This document shows, in pieces, positions 32,213 through 42,907 of a DNA stretch of 64,000 nt. Where the stretch lies: the NCBI RefSeq assembly GCF_000687475.1, contig NC_057321.1, forward strand, positions 2,542,001-2,606,000, given 5' to 3'. A program made the position numbers and the translations under genes. Positions within the stretch are counted from its first letter, which is position 1. Each line of letters begins with the position of its first letter. The DNA is from Ustilaginoidea virens (Eukaryota > Ascomycota > Sordariomycetes > Hypocreales > Clavicipitaceae). The notes under the pieces were generated by a model, which was not told the DNA's origin, made no database searches, and was given only the letters and a program-made list of their open reading frames with translations.

Positions 32213-35200
32213 ATGTCCCGATACTACCGGGACAACAGCGACTCGGACGATAACCACTACAAACGAACTACAGTTACACGATACAAGGTCGCCCCTGAAA
32301 GGCATAGCGAGCGCTACCAGCGGACGGAAAGAGTCGAAGTCGACGAGGATCGCCGCTCAAAGTATTCTGCACGTAATTCTGGAGACATTATGGAGACGCG
32401 AGGGCCCATGCCAGATCATGCACGTCCGGTCCAAGAGCCCTACGACGCAGATCGGTCGCGAATGGTGTTTTACGAAAAGGATGTCGAGCGTGACAACCGC
32501 CGAGATCCGGATCGGTCTCGTATCACCGTGTACGAAACCAAGGAAACCGATCGGGAGTGGGACAAGCGGTCGCGCCATGGTCGCCCCGAGGAGGAGCTCA
32601 GAATCGAGAAGCGAGTCGAGGAGCGGTTTGACGACGACCGTGGCTACGACGTTGAGCGATATCGCAAGGAGACCGAGTACTATGTTCCGCAGTCGCCTCC
32701 TCCGCCACCAGTCATTATCCGTCAACAGTCGCAGGAGCCGCAGAAAATAATTGTCCAGGATGCTCCACCGGCACCCATCATTGTGCCCCGTCAGCAACCG
32801 GGCGTCGTCGTGCTGCGGGATCGAGAGACTGACCGCGAAATGGCTAGACGTGATCGTGACGGCTATGAGGATGACTACTACTATCGCTATGATCGTCGCG
32901 AGGTCGGTCCGTACCGAGGCGATCGTGAAAGAGACTATGCCATGGCTCGGTACGAGCGTCATCCAAGACACGACGACTACTACAGCGAGGACGACGAGTA
33001 TTACTACCGTCGCACCGTACGACGCGATGGCAGCGAAAGCCCCCACCACAAGCGGCATCTCGCTGAAGGTGCCCTCGCCGGCGCCGGTATCTCGGCCATT
33101 CTCAGCAGCCGCCGCGACGCTTACGGGGACTTGCAGGAAAATCGTGGTCGCAAGGTCCTGGCCGGCGCCGCCCTTGGCGCCCTGGGAACCGAGGTTGCGC
33201 GCCGCGCGCACAGCGCCTACGAGGAGAGGTTTGGTCATGACCGTGAATCTGTCGACCATCATCATCACCTGGTCAAGAAGGGTCTCGGTGTCGCCGCGGT
33301 GGCCTTGGCCGCTGCCGGCGCCGCCAAGTACTTCCAAGCCAACAAGATTGAAAAGGAGGAAGCCCACCGCGGCCGCAGCCGCACTCGCGGCTACTACTCT
33401 GGTGGCGATGATTACTCTAGTTCTGCGTCCCCGAGTTATCGTGTGTCTCGTGTGTCTCGGTCGCGCAGCAGGAGCAAACGACGAAGCCTTTCCACAGTGG
33501 CCAAGGCTGCCTTGGGCACTGCTGCCACCGCGGGCATCATCAAGCACATCCGAGACAAGTCAAAGTCCAAGTCTCGGGACCGCAGCCGCTCCAGGAGCAA
33601 GTCTCGTCTACGCCGGGCGGCAGAGATTGGGGGTGTCGCCGCCGCCGCAGGTGTGGCAAACAAGCTGTGGAACGACCACAAGGAGAAGAAGGACAGGAGC
33701 CGAGATTTGAGCGAGAGCGGCGATGATGACTACTACCGCCGTCGACGCTCGACGAGTGGACGCAGACGAAGCCCCAGCGGGAGTAGGCACCGGAGCAGGT
33801 CGAGGTCGATAGCACGATCCCCTTATTCGCAGCCCGGTGCTGATCCTGAGCTAGGCTTAGTTGAATACGGGACCGATCCCTTGTATCCCGCATCCCGAGT
33901 CGCACCGGCGCCGAGAGACCTTGACCCAGAAGCTGAAGACAGGAGAGCAGAGCGACGCAGGCGACGGAGACGGGATCCGTCCGTCTCATCCGGATCCGAT
34001 AGTGAACACGTGAGGAGGAGCAGAAGCAGAAGCAGACTAAGAGGCATGGCAGAAGCAGGTGCTGCCGCCATCGGCATCAAAGAGTTCAAGGACAGACACG
34101 ATACAAAGCATAAAGAGAGGAGAGAACGAAGGTCGAGGTCGAGGTCAATAGACCACCACAGGAGAGGTAAGAATCGCCCGTCATGGATTTCTCCAACATT
34201 GGTACACGACGGACTCACTTTTTCCCACCCCCTCAACAAGGTCATGATGAAGGCTCGAGGATAGGAGACTCGAGGAGAGATTATTTCGATGATGCCGTGC
34301 CGAGACCACACTCACCACCAACCGCATCTGGCGGCGCTTACTATCCTCCATACTCCCCAACACCAGGCGGTCCCCCGATGGCACCCGCTGACAACTATGT
34401 CCCCTACCCGGAATCGCACGGCAGCGCACCGTTGCGCAAGGAATACAAACCTTATGTGCCGCAAGACTACACAGGGTACGCACCGCCGCCTCCGCCTCCG
34501 CCGGCCGGCCCACCTCCACGCCCTGAGCCAACTTTCCAAGCAGCGGATTATCCGCCTGGACCGGCTCCGCCTGGACCTCCCCCGCCGCCCGCAGGCCCGC
34601 CCCCGACTGGTGGGAATCGTCCACCAGATCATGTGAGTGACCAACAAGCTTCCAGCCGACACAGCCCCGTGCAAGAGAGAGGAAACGGTGCGTTCAATCG
34701 TACTAGGCCGGCGAGTCGAGAGGTGGGAGCAGCCCCTGCATGGAGAAGGTGGGACTAACAAGGCAATAGATGGTGTAAATACATGGTATGCTCACGACAG
34801 GGGCGACAGCCCGCCGCCGACATCCAAATCAGTCTCTTTCATCCCCCTGTCACCCAAAAGTTCTAGAACAATGGAACGACATCACAGAGAGCACGCAGAC
34901 GCTTCAGAGGGCGAGGCCTCCCGACAGCCACCAAACAATGATGACGACGCCAAGGACGACGCCAAGGACGACGCGCCCACTGGAAGGACCCTTGTCAACG
35001 CAAATCATGGCCGTCGGTCATTGGACCAGACTCGCTCCCGTCCTCTTATCCGCAAAGCCAGGCGTTTCGGAGATGACTCCCCCTCGGACTCGGATGGCCA
35101 CGTCGAAAGCTTACCGGATCGATTCGACTCTCAAGGAAGGCCGTTGGATGGACGGTCCCGAAGCGCAGACCACTGGACTACAAGGAGAGGCACGTTTCGC

Positions 35201-35410
35201 CGAGCGCCGCAGCGCGCCGGGGGGTGGGACGTCCGGGGAGCATGGGAAGTTGGCGGCACAGACAGCGAAGCTGTTGAGCGGCTAGTGGCGAGCTTCACCA
35301 GCGCCCTGGACGGTCGACGGAGCTGGACGGGCGTGTTGGGGGACGTGCTCGGGTCAAGCTTGATGCCGGGAATCCGGGGGGTGCAGGGAGGTGGCAGCCG
35401 TGCTTGGTAG
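32213..35410 (+). CDS. Large Arg/Ser/Asp/Tyr-rich protein, DUF3824-like
   Basis: Unknown function; composition suggests a disordered, possibly RNA-associated protein. Model: join(32213..34166, 34241..34687, 34770..35410), 1013 residues; the 74- and 82-nt introns join frames precisely and the second has a CTAAC branch site. The N-terminal third is charged (YYRDNSDSDDNHYKR, repeated RxxVYE/KET motifs). The middle has Ala/Gly-rich hydrophobic helices set among basic segments (LAEGALAGAGISAILSSRR; VLAGAALGALGTEVARRAH; GLGVAAVALAAAGAAKYF; AEAGAAAIGIKEFKDR) with RS/SR dipeptide runs (RSRSRSKRRS, SKSRDRSRSRSKSR). Exon 2 is Pro-rich. Exon 3 has a KSVSFIPLSPKSSRTMERH segment and an ordered C-terminus (WDVRGAWEVGGTDSEAVERL). 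This layout matches fungal proteins annotated with DUF3824, from memory. The hydrophobic helices are not clearly transmembrane. Confidence 0.85.
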
Positions 35411-35764
35411 GGGTTGGCGATGCCTGCAAGTGCAAGCGGGACGATGGAGGACAACGGGGAAGCAGGAGGGACTGGGGCTCACGACACGACTTATGATTGC
35501 GGACTCGGTGTCTTTATTTCTCGCGTGCGACTGCATCCATTTCTTATGTGTGTTTTTACGTTGTTATGTTGTGTTATGACTGTTTCGTTGCACGACTGTC
35601 GGGGTCAGTTTGATACAACGGCTGATTCAGAACGGACAAGGTTGAGGATGCCTTTGCGGACTTGGCTTGTGTATTTCTGTATCCAGGCTCGATATTGTCT
35701 TGTTTCGTATATTCGCCATCTTCAGCGGACCCTTGCTCCCAGGCCAAGTGCTGGAGCGTAAGGT
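35411..35764. other. 3' flank of the DUF3824-like gene
   Basis: Probable 3' UTR followed by sequence that partly resembles the degenerate repeats at 37.1-37.8 kb (GATACAACGGCTGATT near 35611). No gene. Confidence 0.4.
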
Positions 35765-36600
35765 GTGACTTGAGCAGCACATCGGGCGGGTTTGGCAGGA
35801 GAGGATGTAACTAGGGTTACTTGTGTCTCTTGTCTATTTATTTCGTATTACTATTAGCTGACTTTTACTTTGCTGGCTAAGTTAAGCCCTTGGGATAATT
35901 TGAGCAGCGATCGGGCGGGTTTATCGCAGGAGAGGATGTAACTAGGCTTACTTGTCTCTTCTATTTATTTCGTATAACTCTACTTAGCTGATTTTTACTT
36001 TGCTGGCTAAGAGAGCCCTTGGGATAATTCGAGTAGCGATCGGGCGGGTTTATCGCAGGAGAGGATATTACTAGGCTTACTTGTGTCTCTTGTCTATTTA
36101 TTTCGTATAACTCTACTTAGCTGACTTTTACTTTGCTGGCTAAGTTAAAGCCCTTGGGATAATTTGAGCAGCGATCGGGCGGGTTTATCGCAGGAGAGGA
36201 TGTAACTAGGCTTACTTGTGTCTCTTGTCTATTTATTTCGTATAACTCTACTTAGCTGACTTTTACTTTGCTGGCTAAGTTAAAGCCCTTTGGATAATTT
36301 GAGCAGCGATCGGGCGGGTTTCTTGCAGGAGAGTATGTAACCAAGGGCCTGGCTAGGGTTTTTTATCTACTTATTTCGTGTTTCTCTATGTAGCTGACTC
36401 GTACTTCGCTGGCTAATATCCCGAGCTCTAGGTGTAATTTAAGCAGCTCATCGGGCGGGATTATCGTAGAAGAGGATATAACCAAGGTCTTAGCCAAAGT
36501 CATTATCCCTTTACTTTGCATTTCTCTATTTAATTGACTCGTACTTTGCTGGCTAACTTCCAGAGCTCTAGGTATAATTTAAGCAGCGCATCCGGCCGGG
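35765..36600. repeat. Satellite block, ~130-140 bp unit, seven copies
   Basis: Tandem units marked by GAGCAGCGATCGGGCGGG at 35772, 35902, 36031, 36166, 36301, 36441 and 36581, giving periods of 130, 129, 135, 135, 140 and 140 bp. Each unit continues with GGAGAGGATGTAACTAGG, a TTATTTCGTATAACTCTA segment and TTTGCTGGCTAA. The central copies are most alike; the last three drift and are AT-richer. No open frame runs through the block. Confidence 0.93.
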
Positions 36601-36790
36601 TGTTATTAAGAGTAATCCTCTAGGCAGTCTAGTTATATACCTCTAACAGGCCAGTATACAGTGCCCCGATGCTAATAATAGAAAACCCGAGTGCCGGGAG
36701 AAAAGCCTATATACCGATGTACATCGGTGGTGCCCCCGCGTTTCCGCGTGGGGGGTTGCCGGTGCGAGGAAAGGGCGGGGTGTTATTAGC
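36601..36790. mobile_element. Possible degraded LTR-type element fragment with hairpins
   Basis: TGTTATTAAGAG at 36601 and CTCTAACA ending at 36648 form the TGTTA...TAACA signature of LTR ends, but only 48 bp apart. A second TGTTATTA starts at 36781. Between them lie a perfect 16-bp palindrome ACCGATGTACATCGGT (36713-36728) and a GC-rich hairpin around TTTC (36733-36754). No coding remnant is visible. Mobile origin is inference. Confidence 0.3.
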
Positions 36791-37129
36791 AGAAGGGAAT
36801 CCAAATAAATGGGCTTAGCTAGGGTCTTGAGAGGGTTTACAGGGTTTTTCTACTAAGAGCAGTATTTAAGAAGGCATGTAAAGGCTGAATGGATAATAGA
36901 AAAGCTCGGAGTATGGGATGTAAAGGAGGACACTTCCCACGGGCAGGGATATAGAATAGAAGTGGTATATTGCAGGCAGGGGTTTCACGGGTTTCACGAG
37001 TTTCACAAGTTTTACCCGGCTAGGAAACGCAACCAGCTCGGTTTTCGCTCCATCAGCGCAGGGGTACGAGACAGTACTTGCTTAGGCCACTAACTGGCGT
37101 GATCAGCCATCATGGCTATATTTCTGGCG

Positions 37130-37800
37130 CGACTGTGGGAGGCAGTTTGCGATGAAGGCCATTGGAGCTAGGCTTGCGTATGCGGACTCGACTTTTCTAT
37201 TGACTTGGCGTATTCAGCTTGATCTTGTCTATTTATCCTTGCCTTTGAGGTGCTTTGCTGACACGGGTATGGAGGCGGTCTGCAGTATAACGGGGGATTG
37301 AAAGCCAGCAAAGTTGGGTTTGCTTTGCAGACTTGATTTTTGGATTCGTCGGCCTCGTAAGGAGACAGTCAGATAGCCGCTTATATAAAGCCGAGAAGTA
37401 AGTTTGCTTCATGGCAGAATTGGTAGGAGATTTCTCTTTTTCCGCTTTTCTTCGTAACCTTGTATTCGACTCTCGTGCCTTGCATACCTAGGAGACAGTC
37501 AGGTACAAGGGCTGATTTACAGCCGAGAGTCAACTTTACTTATCGCAGACTTTGACTCTCGTCTTCATCTCTTATGCCACGATAAAGGAGGCAGCCAGAT
37601 ACAACGGGCTGATTTGAGCCAAGAAGGGAGTTTGGAAGCTTACTTTTTGCAGACTGGACTCTTGCATTCGTTATGCCTTGCATAGGAGACATATTAGATA
37701 ACGGCTGATTTGCAACCCAAGAGTCAAGGTTACGTATGCCCACTTGACTCGTGTATTCGTCTCTCATGCATGCCGTTGTGTGGGAGGCCGATTCGCCATG
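37130..37800. repeat. Degenerate ~97-bp tandem repeat
   Basis: Units opening with GGAGACAGTCAGATAC-like sequence at about 37359, 37488, 37586, 37683 and 37780, each with GCTGATTT, AGAGTCAAG and GACTCTCGTATTCGTCTC-like segments. Spacing of the last four is 97-98 bp. A more divergent copy is seen near 37136. The copies are strongly mutated and AT-biased relative to flanking genes. Confidence 0.75.
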
Positions 37801-37892
37801 ACGGCCGCCCCCCCGAGATCACCCCCCCCTCGCCCGTGCACAACACCGCTTTCGGCGCTTGCCCACCAGCCATGCCATGCCAATGCCTCGCG

Positions 37893-38243
37893 TCACAAAC
37901 ACCCAAAGACGGTCCTCGTCGAGACGCCGCCGCGCACGGAAGCCGTGTACCTCATCGGCGCCAGATACAAGACAGCCCGGCGGGTCCACTCCAGAGCGCA
38001 GTCTCCGCAGCTCGCCGCGACGGTGTGCGTCGCCGAGCCCGCGTACAGGGTGTACGTGGGGTCGGGCACCGCGGCAGCCAGGGTGGTGGTGCTGGTGCAG
38101 GTCGGCTGCGCGAGGTGCGCGGGCGTGGCGGTTCCCGCGTCGGTCGGGGGCTGCCAGAAGCGCGGTCCGCGTGGCGAGGTGCTCGACGGCGAGGCGGCGC
38201 TGGCGGCGGAGGGGAGGAGGAGGAGGAGGGGGAGGAGGAGCAT
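37893..38243 (-). CDS. Small secreted protein, four cysteines
   Basis: An intronless frame of 116 residues. It starts with a strong leader, MLLLPLLLLLPSAASA. The rest is Thr/Ala/Pro-rich with CTSTTTL, TYTLYAGSATHTV, SCGDCALEW and a C-terminal FGC. Alternating Thr/Tyr strands around a CGDCAL core resemble a loose group of small secreted ascomycete proteins with a C-x-x-CAL motif, recalled from memory and not a named family. The leader is encoded by a GGA-rich (CTC on the sense strand) low-complexity segment, so a chance hydrophobic run is possible. A 23-bp tandem repeat sits directly upstream of the ATG. Function unknown. Confidence 0.45.
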   Translation of the reverse strand: MLLLPLLLLLPSAASAASPSSTSPRGPRFWQPPTDAGTATPAHLAQPTCTSTTTLAAAVPDPTYTLYAGSATHTVAASCGDCALEWTRRAVLYLAPMRYTASVRGGVSTRTVFGCL

Positions 38244-38247
38244 TCCG

Positions 38248-38370
38248 AGACGGTGATGGGGTGTTCGGACAGACGGTGATGGGGTGTTCGGACAGACGGT
38301 ATGATGGGGTATTCGGACAGACGGTGATGGGGTGTTCGGTCAGGGGGTATGGTATGATGGGGGTATTCGG
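38248..38370. repeat. 23-bp minisatellite upstream of a small secreted-protein gene
   Basis: Four to five copies of GACGGTGATGGGGTGTTCGGACA with small indels (an ATG insertion in two copies), starting 5 bp from the ATG of the minus-strand gene at 38243. Confidence 0.9.
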
Positions 38371-39400
38371 TCAAGACTTGCTGCAGGTAAATGCGGGTTT
38401 TCTCTTCCTTTCTCTTCCTTTCCCTCCTTTTTTTTGTTTTGCGTGTCCAGATTTTTTTAAGTTGGATCATGGTGTGTTGGCGTGAAGCTTAACAGGTGGG
38501 ATTCCATCGGTTCGCGGAGTCGATGGCGCTGCGCCGGGTGGCCGAGGCAGGGAAGGCAAGAGTCCCTTGGCCGGCCCTTCTGCTTGGGGCTCCTGCCTGC
38601 CGAAGCCAAGTCGACGCCGGGAAGACAGGCTTGCTAGGCAGCCGCCGGCGCGACCTGTGCCACGGACGCTGCGGGGAAAATCAAACGGGAGACGGACGGG
38701 GGGCATTGCGTCGTCCGCTCGGCGTCAGTCGGCGGGCTGCCCGCGGCTGCCCCCGCCAGGTTTTTTTTCTCGTGCCCCCAGCGAGACCCCGTAAGCGCCA
38801 GGCCGGACGACGAGGGACGAAGCAGCCCGGCCGCGGGCTTCGGCCGAAAGACCCCGTGCGAGAGAAGCGAAGCATGGCCCGCATGGCCCGCATGGATCCG
38901 AGGCCCTCCACGTCCCGTCGTCGTCATGGCCTAATCACCTTCCCCGCCGCCACACACGCACGCACACACACACGCACACACGCACACACACGCCTGGAAT
39001 TGCTCGGGTCCGCTTCGTCAATCGCCGACAAGCCTGTTTGACCGCCAGCCAGCCAGCCCCCCAACACGAGAGCCGCGCACGGGCGGACACGTCGACAGCA
39101 GAGCCCCCCCGCAGCCGTGGCGCCAGAACGCGGGTTCATCGTTGGGTGATGGCTCGGTCCTCCAAAGGCAGAACGCCGCGAGAAGGGGGGCGGGTTTGCT
39201 CGCATCACCCGCGGGAGCATATGACGTCAAGGCGTTCTATGACGCCGGGAGACGCCCCGCGGCTGGGCTTCAGCATGGGTGCCCGACGACGAGGAGGGGA
39301 GAAGCGTGTAAGCGGCGACGTGGCAGGCAGGCTGCGCCGTCGGAGACGAGACCCGAGAAGGAGGGGAAGAAGCAGCCTGCGGGCGGCAAAGGGTGAGGAG
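38371..39400. other. Intergenic, no supported gene
   Basis: GC-rich DNA with overlapping open frames but no domain. A (CA)n-type tract lies at 38949-38991. Confidence 0.4.
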
Positions 39401-39500
39401 CAGAGCGAAGCAAAGCGAAGCAAAGCGAAGCAAAGCGAAGCAAAGCGAAGCAAAGCGAAGAAAAGCAAAGCGAAGAAAAGCAAAGCAAAGCAGAGCAAAG
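39401..39500. repeat. Pentanucleotide-type array (AAGCG / AAAGC)
   Basis: Alternating AGCGAAGCAA units followed by AAAAGC and AAAGC variants; related in sequence to the array at 40015. Confidence 0.9.
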
Positions 39501-39926
39501 CATCGCGGTGCAGCTCGATCGTGGCACCGGGCCTGCGCAGCTGGCCGTTATTACTAAGACTGCGTGGCACGGCGCGGGGCTCCGCCGGCAGCTGGCAGCC
39601 ATCCAGGACGCGCGGGTTTCCGCTTCGGGTCCGCTTGGCATCTTGCGCGACGCCCTCTGGGCCAATCACCCGCCCTCGGGCTGGACGTGGCGTGGGCAAC
39701 AGACGACCACCGCGGCTTTGGCCTCAGTTTTTTACTCCTTCTTCTTCTTTACCTTTTTTCGCCGTCTCCCGCCTGGCCTCGGATCGGAAACTTGGTTCAG
39801 CCTTTGGCGCAGCCACCGGCAGCGGTGGCTGGCTGAATCGGAAATCTCGTCTGCTTCATGGTCGACAGCGTCGCCCGCCGCCAGCGAAGACGGGCATCCC
39901 GATGCCTGACCCAGGCTTTCTTTGTC

Positions 39927-39935
39927 TATAAAAAG
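39927..39935 (+). promoter_or_regulatory. Probable TATA box
   Basis: TATAAAAAG, 253 nt upstream of the ATG at 40188 and on the same strand. A pentanucleotide array lies between, which would place it in the 5' leader. Confidence 0.45.
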
Positions 39936-40014
39936 CCCGATTCTTCGCCTCAACGACCGATCCGAAACCCCGTCTGGCCCCCCCCCCCCCCCCCCCCCCC
40001 GCTTCCCCCCATCA

Positions 40015-40116
40015 GCAAAGCAAAGCAAAGCAAAGCAAAGCAAAGCAAAGCAAAGCAAAGCAAAGCAAAGCAAAGCAAAGCAAAGCAAAGCAAAGCAAAG
40101 CAAAGCAAAGCAAAGC
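40015..40116. repeat. (CAAAG)n array, about 20 copies
   Basis: A virtually perfect 5-bp repeat ending ~70 bp before the ATG of the gene at 40188. A run of 23 C lies just upstream at 39978-40000. Confidence 0.97.
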
Positions 40117-40187
40117 AACTTGCTCTCACGCAGATCCAAGCAGCAAAGTTCTCCCTTGCAAAGGACAAAGACTCCCTCTCGCCAGCA

Positions 40188-41219
40188 ATGTCTCTCAGCT
40201 ACACCATCTCGGTGGAAAACAACCGCGGCGCCAACACAAACTATGCCGTGTTCATGGAGCCACCCGAGTTCACCAGGACCCGGGAAACCTTTATGAACGT
40301 CTGGTTCACCTCGTTCGTCCCCTATGGCGGAAACTTTGAAGTCCGCACCGGAAACGACTACTTTCCCTGTACGTCCTTTTGCTCATCTCGGAAACAGGAG
40401 TCTTTGACATAACCCCAGCGCCGCCAAAAGCTGTCATCGACGGGCACCGGCTAATGTTTGATTGCCAGGGGTCGGAACCGTGCCCACGCGCCCGGCACCA
40501 GGAGTCATTGTCAACAGCGGCATGAGCCTGCTGGGCAACCTGGGCACCAGCTCGTCTCCCGGAAGTAAGTCGCGGCGGGGGGGGCTCCGCAACCAACTCC
40601 CGCTTTCCCACAGACCCCCTTCCCCCGGGCCGCAGCCGAGACGGACGGCTGGGTGGGGGGGGGGGGGAAACACACAAAACAGAAAAAGCGACTAACTAAC
40701 CTGCTGCAAAGGCACCTTTGACATGAAGGTCATTGAGAACTTCCCCACCCTCACCGAAGTGAGCCCTACTGCTGTCACTGGCGCAGTGCAGGTCAACACC
40801 GGCGATGACTTTAGCGTGCCCAACAACACGTACCTGGTTGGGCTGGCCAAGGTCAACAACCGCGGCCAAGTCGCGCCCGTCGCGTCGGTAAGCTCGCCCG
40901 AAGCTTCCATCAGCCTGTGCCCCCTTTTGTGATGCCCGCCGCCCGCCGCCCGCCGCCCAAACTAACCATCCGCTGACCTGCACGACAGATTGCGCCGATA
41001 AACAACGAGAAGATTCAAATCTCGCCCAAGATGAAGTTCTTGGTCAGCGAGAGCCAGCAGGTGCCTGGCGAGATCGTGGACTACTCGGCAGTGGCTAGGG
41101 ACGGGGCCGTCATTGACTTTGCCGACGGCCCAGGACGGGGCAAGTACTATGCGCGTGCGGCCCAGGGAAGCGACGGAAGGTTCACCGTGACCTACTACGA
41201 CAACTTTGGGGACGATTGA
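40188..41219 (+). CDS. Conserved fungal protein of unknown function
   Basis: Model: join(40188..40368, 40469..40564, 40712..40887, 40989..41219), 227 residues; the three introns (100, 147, 101 nt) are GT-AG, the second with ACTAACTAAC near its 3' end, and the frame closes on TGA. The protein opens MSLSYTISVENNRGANTNYA and contains WVGTVPTRPAPGVIVNSG, VNTGDDFSVPNNTYLVGLAKVN and MKFLVSESQQVPGEIVDYSA. It is compact, beta-rich and lacks a signal peptide or membrane segment, so probably cytosolic. The pattern of exon-encoded conserved blocks matches a recurrent unnamed protein of Ascomycota that I recall without any function. The only nearby regulatory hints are the TATA-like site at 39927 and the CAAAG array in the likely leader. 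Confidence 0.85.
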
Positions 41220-41926
41220 GCTTGCGTCTGGTAGCAGGTAGCGTCAGCAGCGTCAGCACGGAGGGGGGGGATGCTCTCCGCCAGGTTGACGCGGCGCCAT
41301 TTTTGAACACGGCCAAGCTTCTCTGGTCAGGTCCAGGTGTCCCTTGCCTCGTGATTCTTCCAGGTCCCTTGCCTCGTGATTCTTCCTCGTGAAGCTAGCC
41401 AGCTGCCGTGACTCTTGCAAAGCCGGTGGGGGTCGAGACGTGTGAAGTTGGTTGTCTGGTGCTAGGTAAGACCTCATCCATCCATCCATGGCCCAGTGTG
41501 TCTTGGAATGCGTAGCAAAGCAGACCAGCACCTAGAGCAACCGACTTTTGCGTGACGCCGTCAGTGCAACCCACGTTTTGACGAGCCCGGTGACGCGCGT
41601 CCACCCTTTGCAAGGCACAGCAAGCACGACGACGGCCATCATCTTCGGCCCAAGACCGGCGGCGGCGTGTCGAGTTGCACTGCCGGCAGCGCGGCCAACA
41701 CGCCCAACGCTCGAGACAGCAGCAGCACCAGCATGACGAAGCATCGATACAACTCCATCCCATCCCATCCCACCCCGCCAGGAAAACACACGTTCCCCCC
41801 CCCCCCCCCCCCCCCCGGCAAGGGACCTGGGTTGCAAACGTTGGAAAAAAAACTAAGCTGCGACGTTGCGACGCCCGCGCTTGTCGAGGTCGGGAATCGG
41901 AATCTCGCCTGGGGAACGGCGTGCTA

Positions 41927-41972
<46 letters not shown>

Positions 41973-42248
41973 TTGGAAACCGGCCTGGCTCAGCTCTGCG
42001 GACCAGCCAGACATGTGCCGTTGGGTTGGGCGCGGCGATTGGCCGGCGGCGGGGTGGCACTGATGACGACGACTGGGCGGTGATGACGACGCTCGCCGGT
42101 TGTTGTTGCTGCCTATGTATGTTGCCTTGCCTTGCCTTGCCTTGCCTTGCCTTGCCTTGCCTTGCCTTGCCTGCCCCCTGCCCTGCCCTGCCGTTCGATA
42201 TAAGACGGTGCCACGGGCCCCCCTGGACGGGCTGCCCGCCCCCGTTTT

Positions 42249-42284
<36 letters not shown>

Positions 42285-42860
42285 CCTCTGCTTGCCGGGT
42301 CTGCTGGCGGCATTGGTGTGATCCCAAGTATTGATATTGACGGCCTTTTTATTTTTAGTATTATTTTATTTTCTTTTCCTTTTTCTCCACTCAATTTTCC
42401 TATGCTCCCCCCCCCCCCCCCCTTCCCCCCCGGTATGCGTCCCACCACTTCCGGTGGAAGAACCTGTTGCAGCGCTCGCTGCATACATACACTTACCCCC
42501 GGGCGGTCGCACCGGCTTCCGCAGCAAGCAGACGATGCAATACAATACAATACACTGCACAGCTCGCAAGCACGGGGCCGGCGCAATGCAGCAGATCAAA
42601 AACTGCATCACCACTTTGACGCCTGGCCTCCTCGTGGGCGTGCGGGCACGCCGCGCCACCACCCCTCTGCCGCTGCTATGTATGTACCAACGCACGCCAC
42701 CCCGCGCAGGCGCGCGCACCAGGAACCCCCAGGCCCCGCTGGCGACGTGGACGAGCGCCAAAACACCACGCACGCACCCCGGGGCACGCTGCTTGCACCA
42801 AGAGGCAGGCACCAGACGGCCCCCCGGGCTTGCCGCCGAAAGCGAGAGAAATTGAAAAAT

Positions 42861-42907
<47 letters not shown>

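Noticed and set aside
32357..33547. 396-codon frame antisense to the RS-rich gene
   Set aside because: Hydrophobic Val/Thr/Ala text arises from the complement of Asp/Arg/Tyr codons; no splice or domain support.
42256..42905. Long A and T runs considered as retroposed poly(A) tails
   Set aside because: No gene copy, target-site duplication or processed coding sequence was found next to them; treated as homopolymer expansions.
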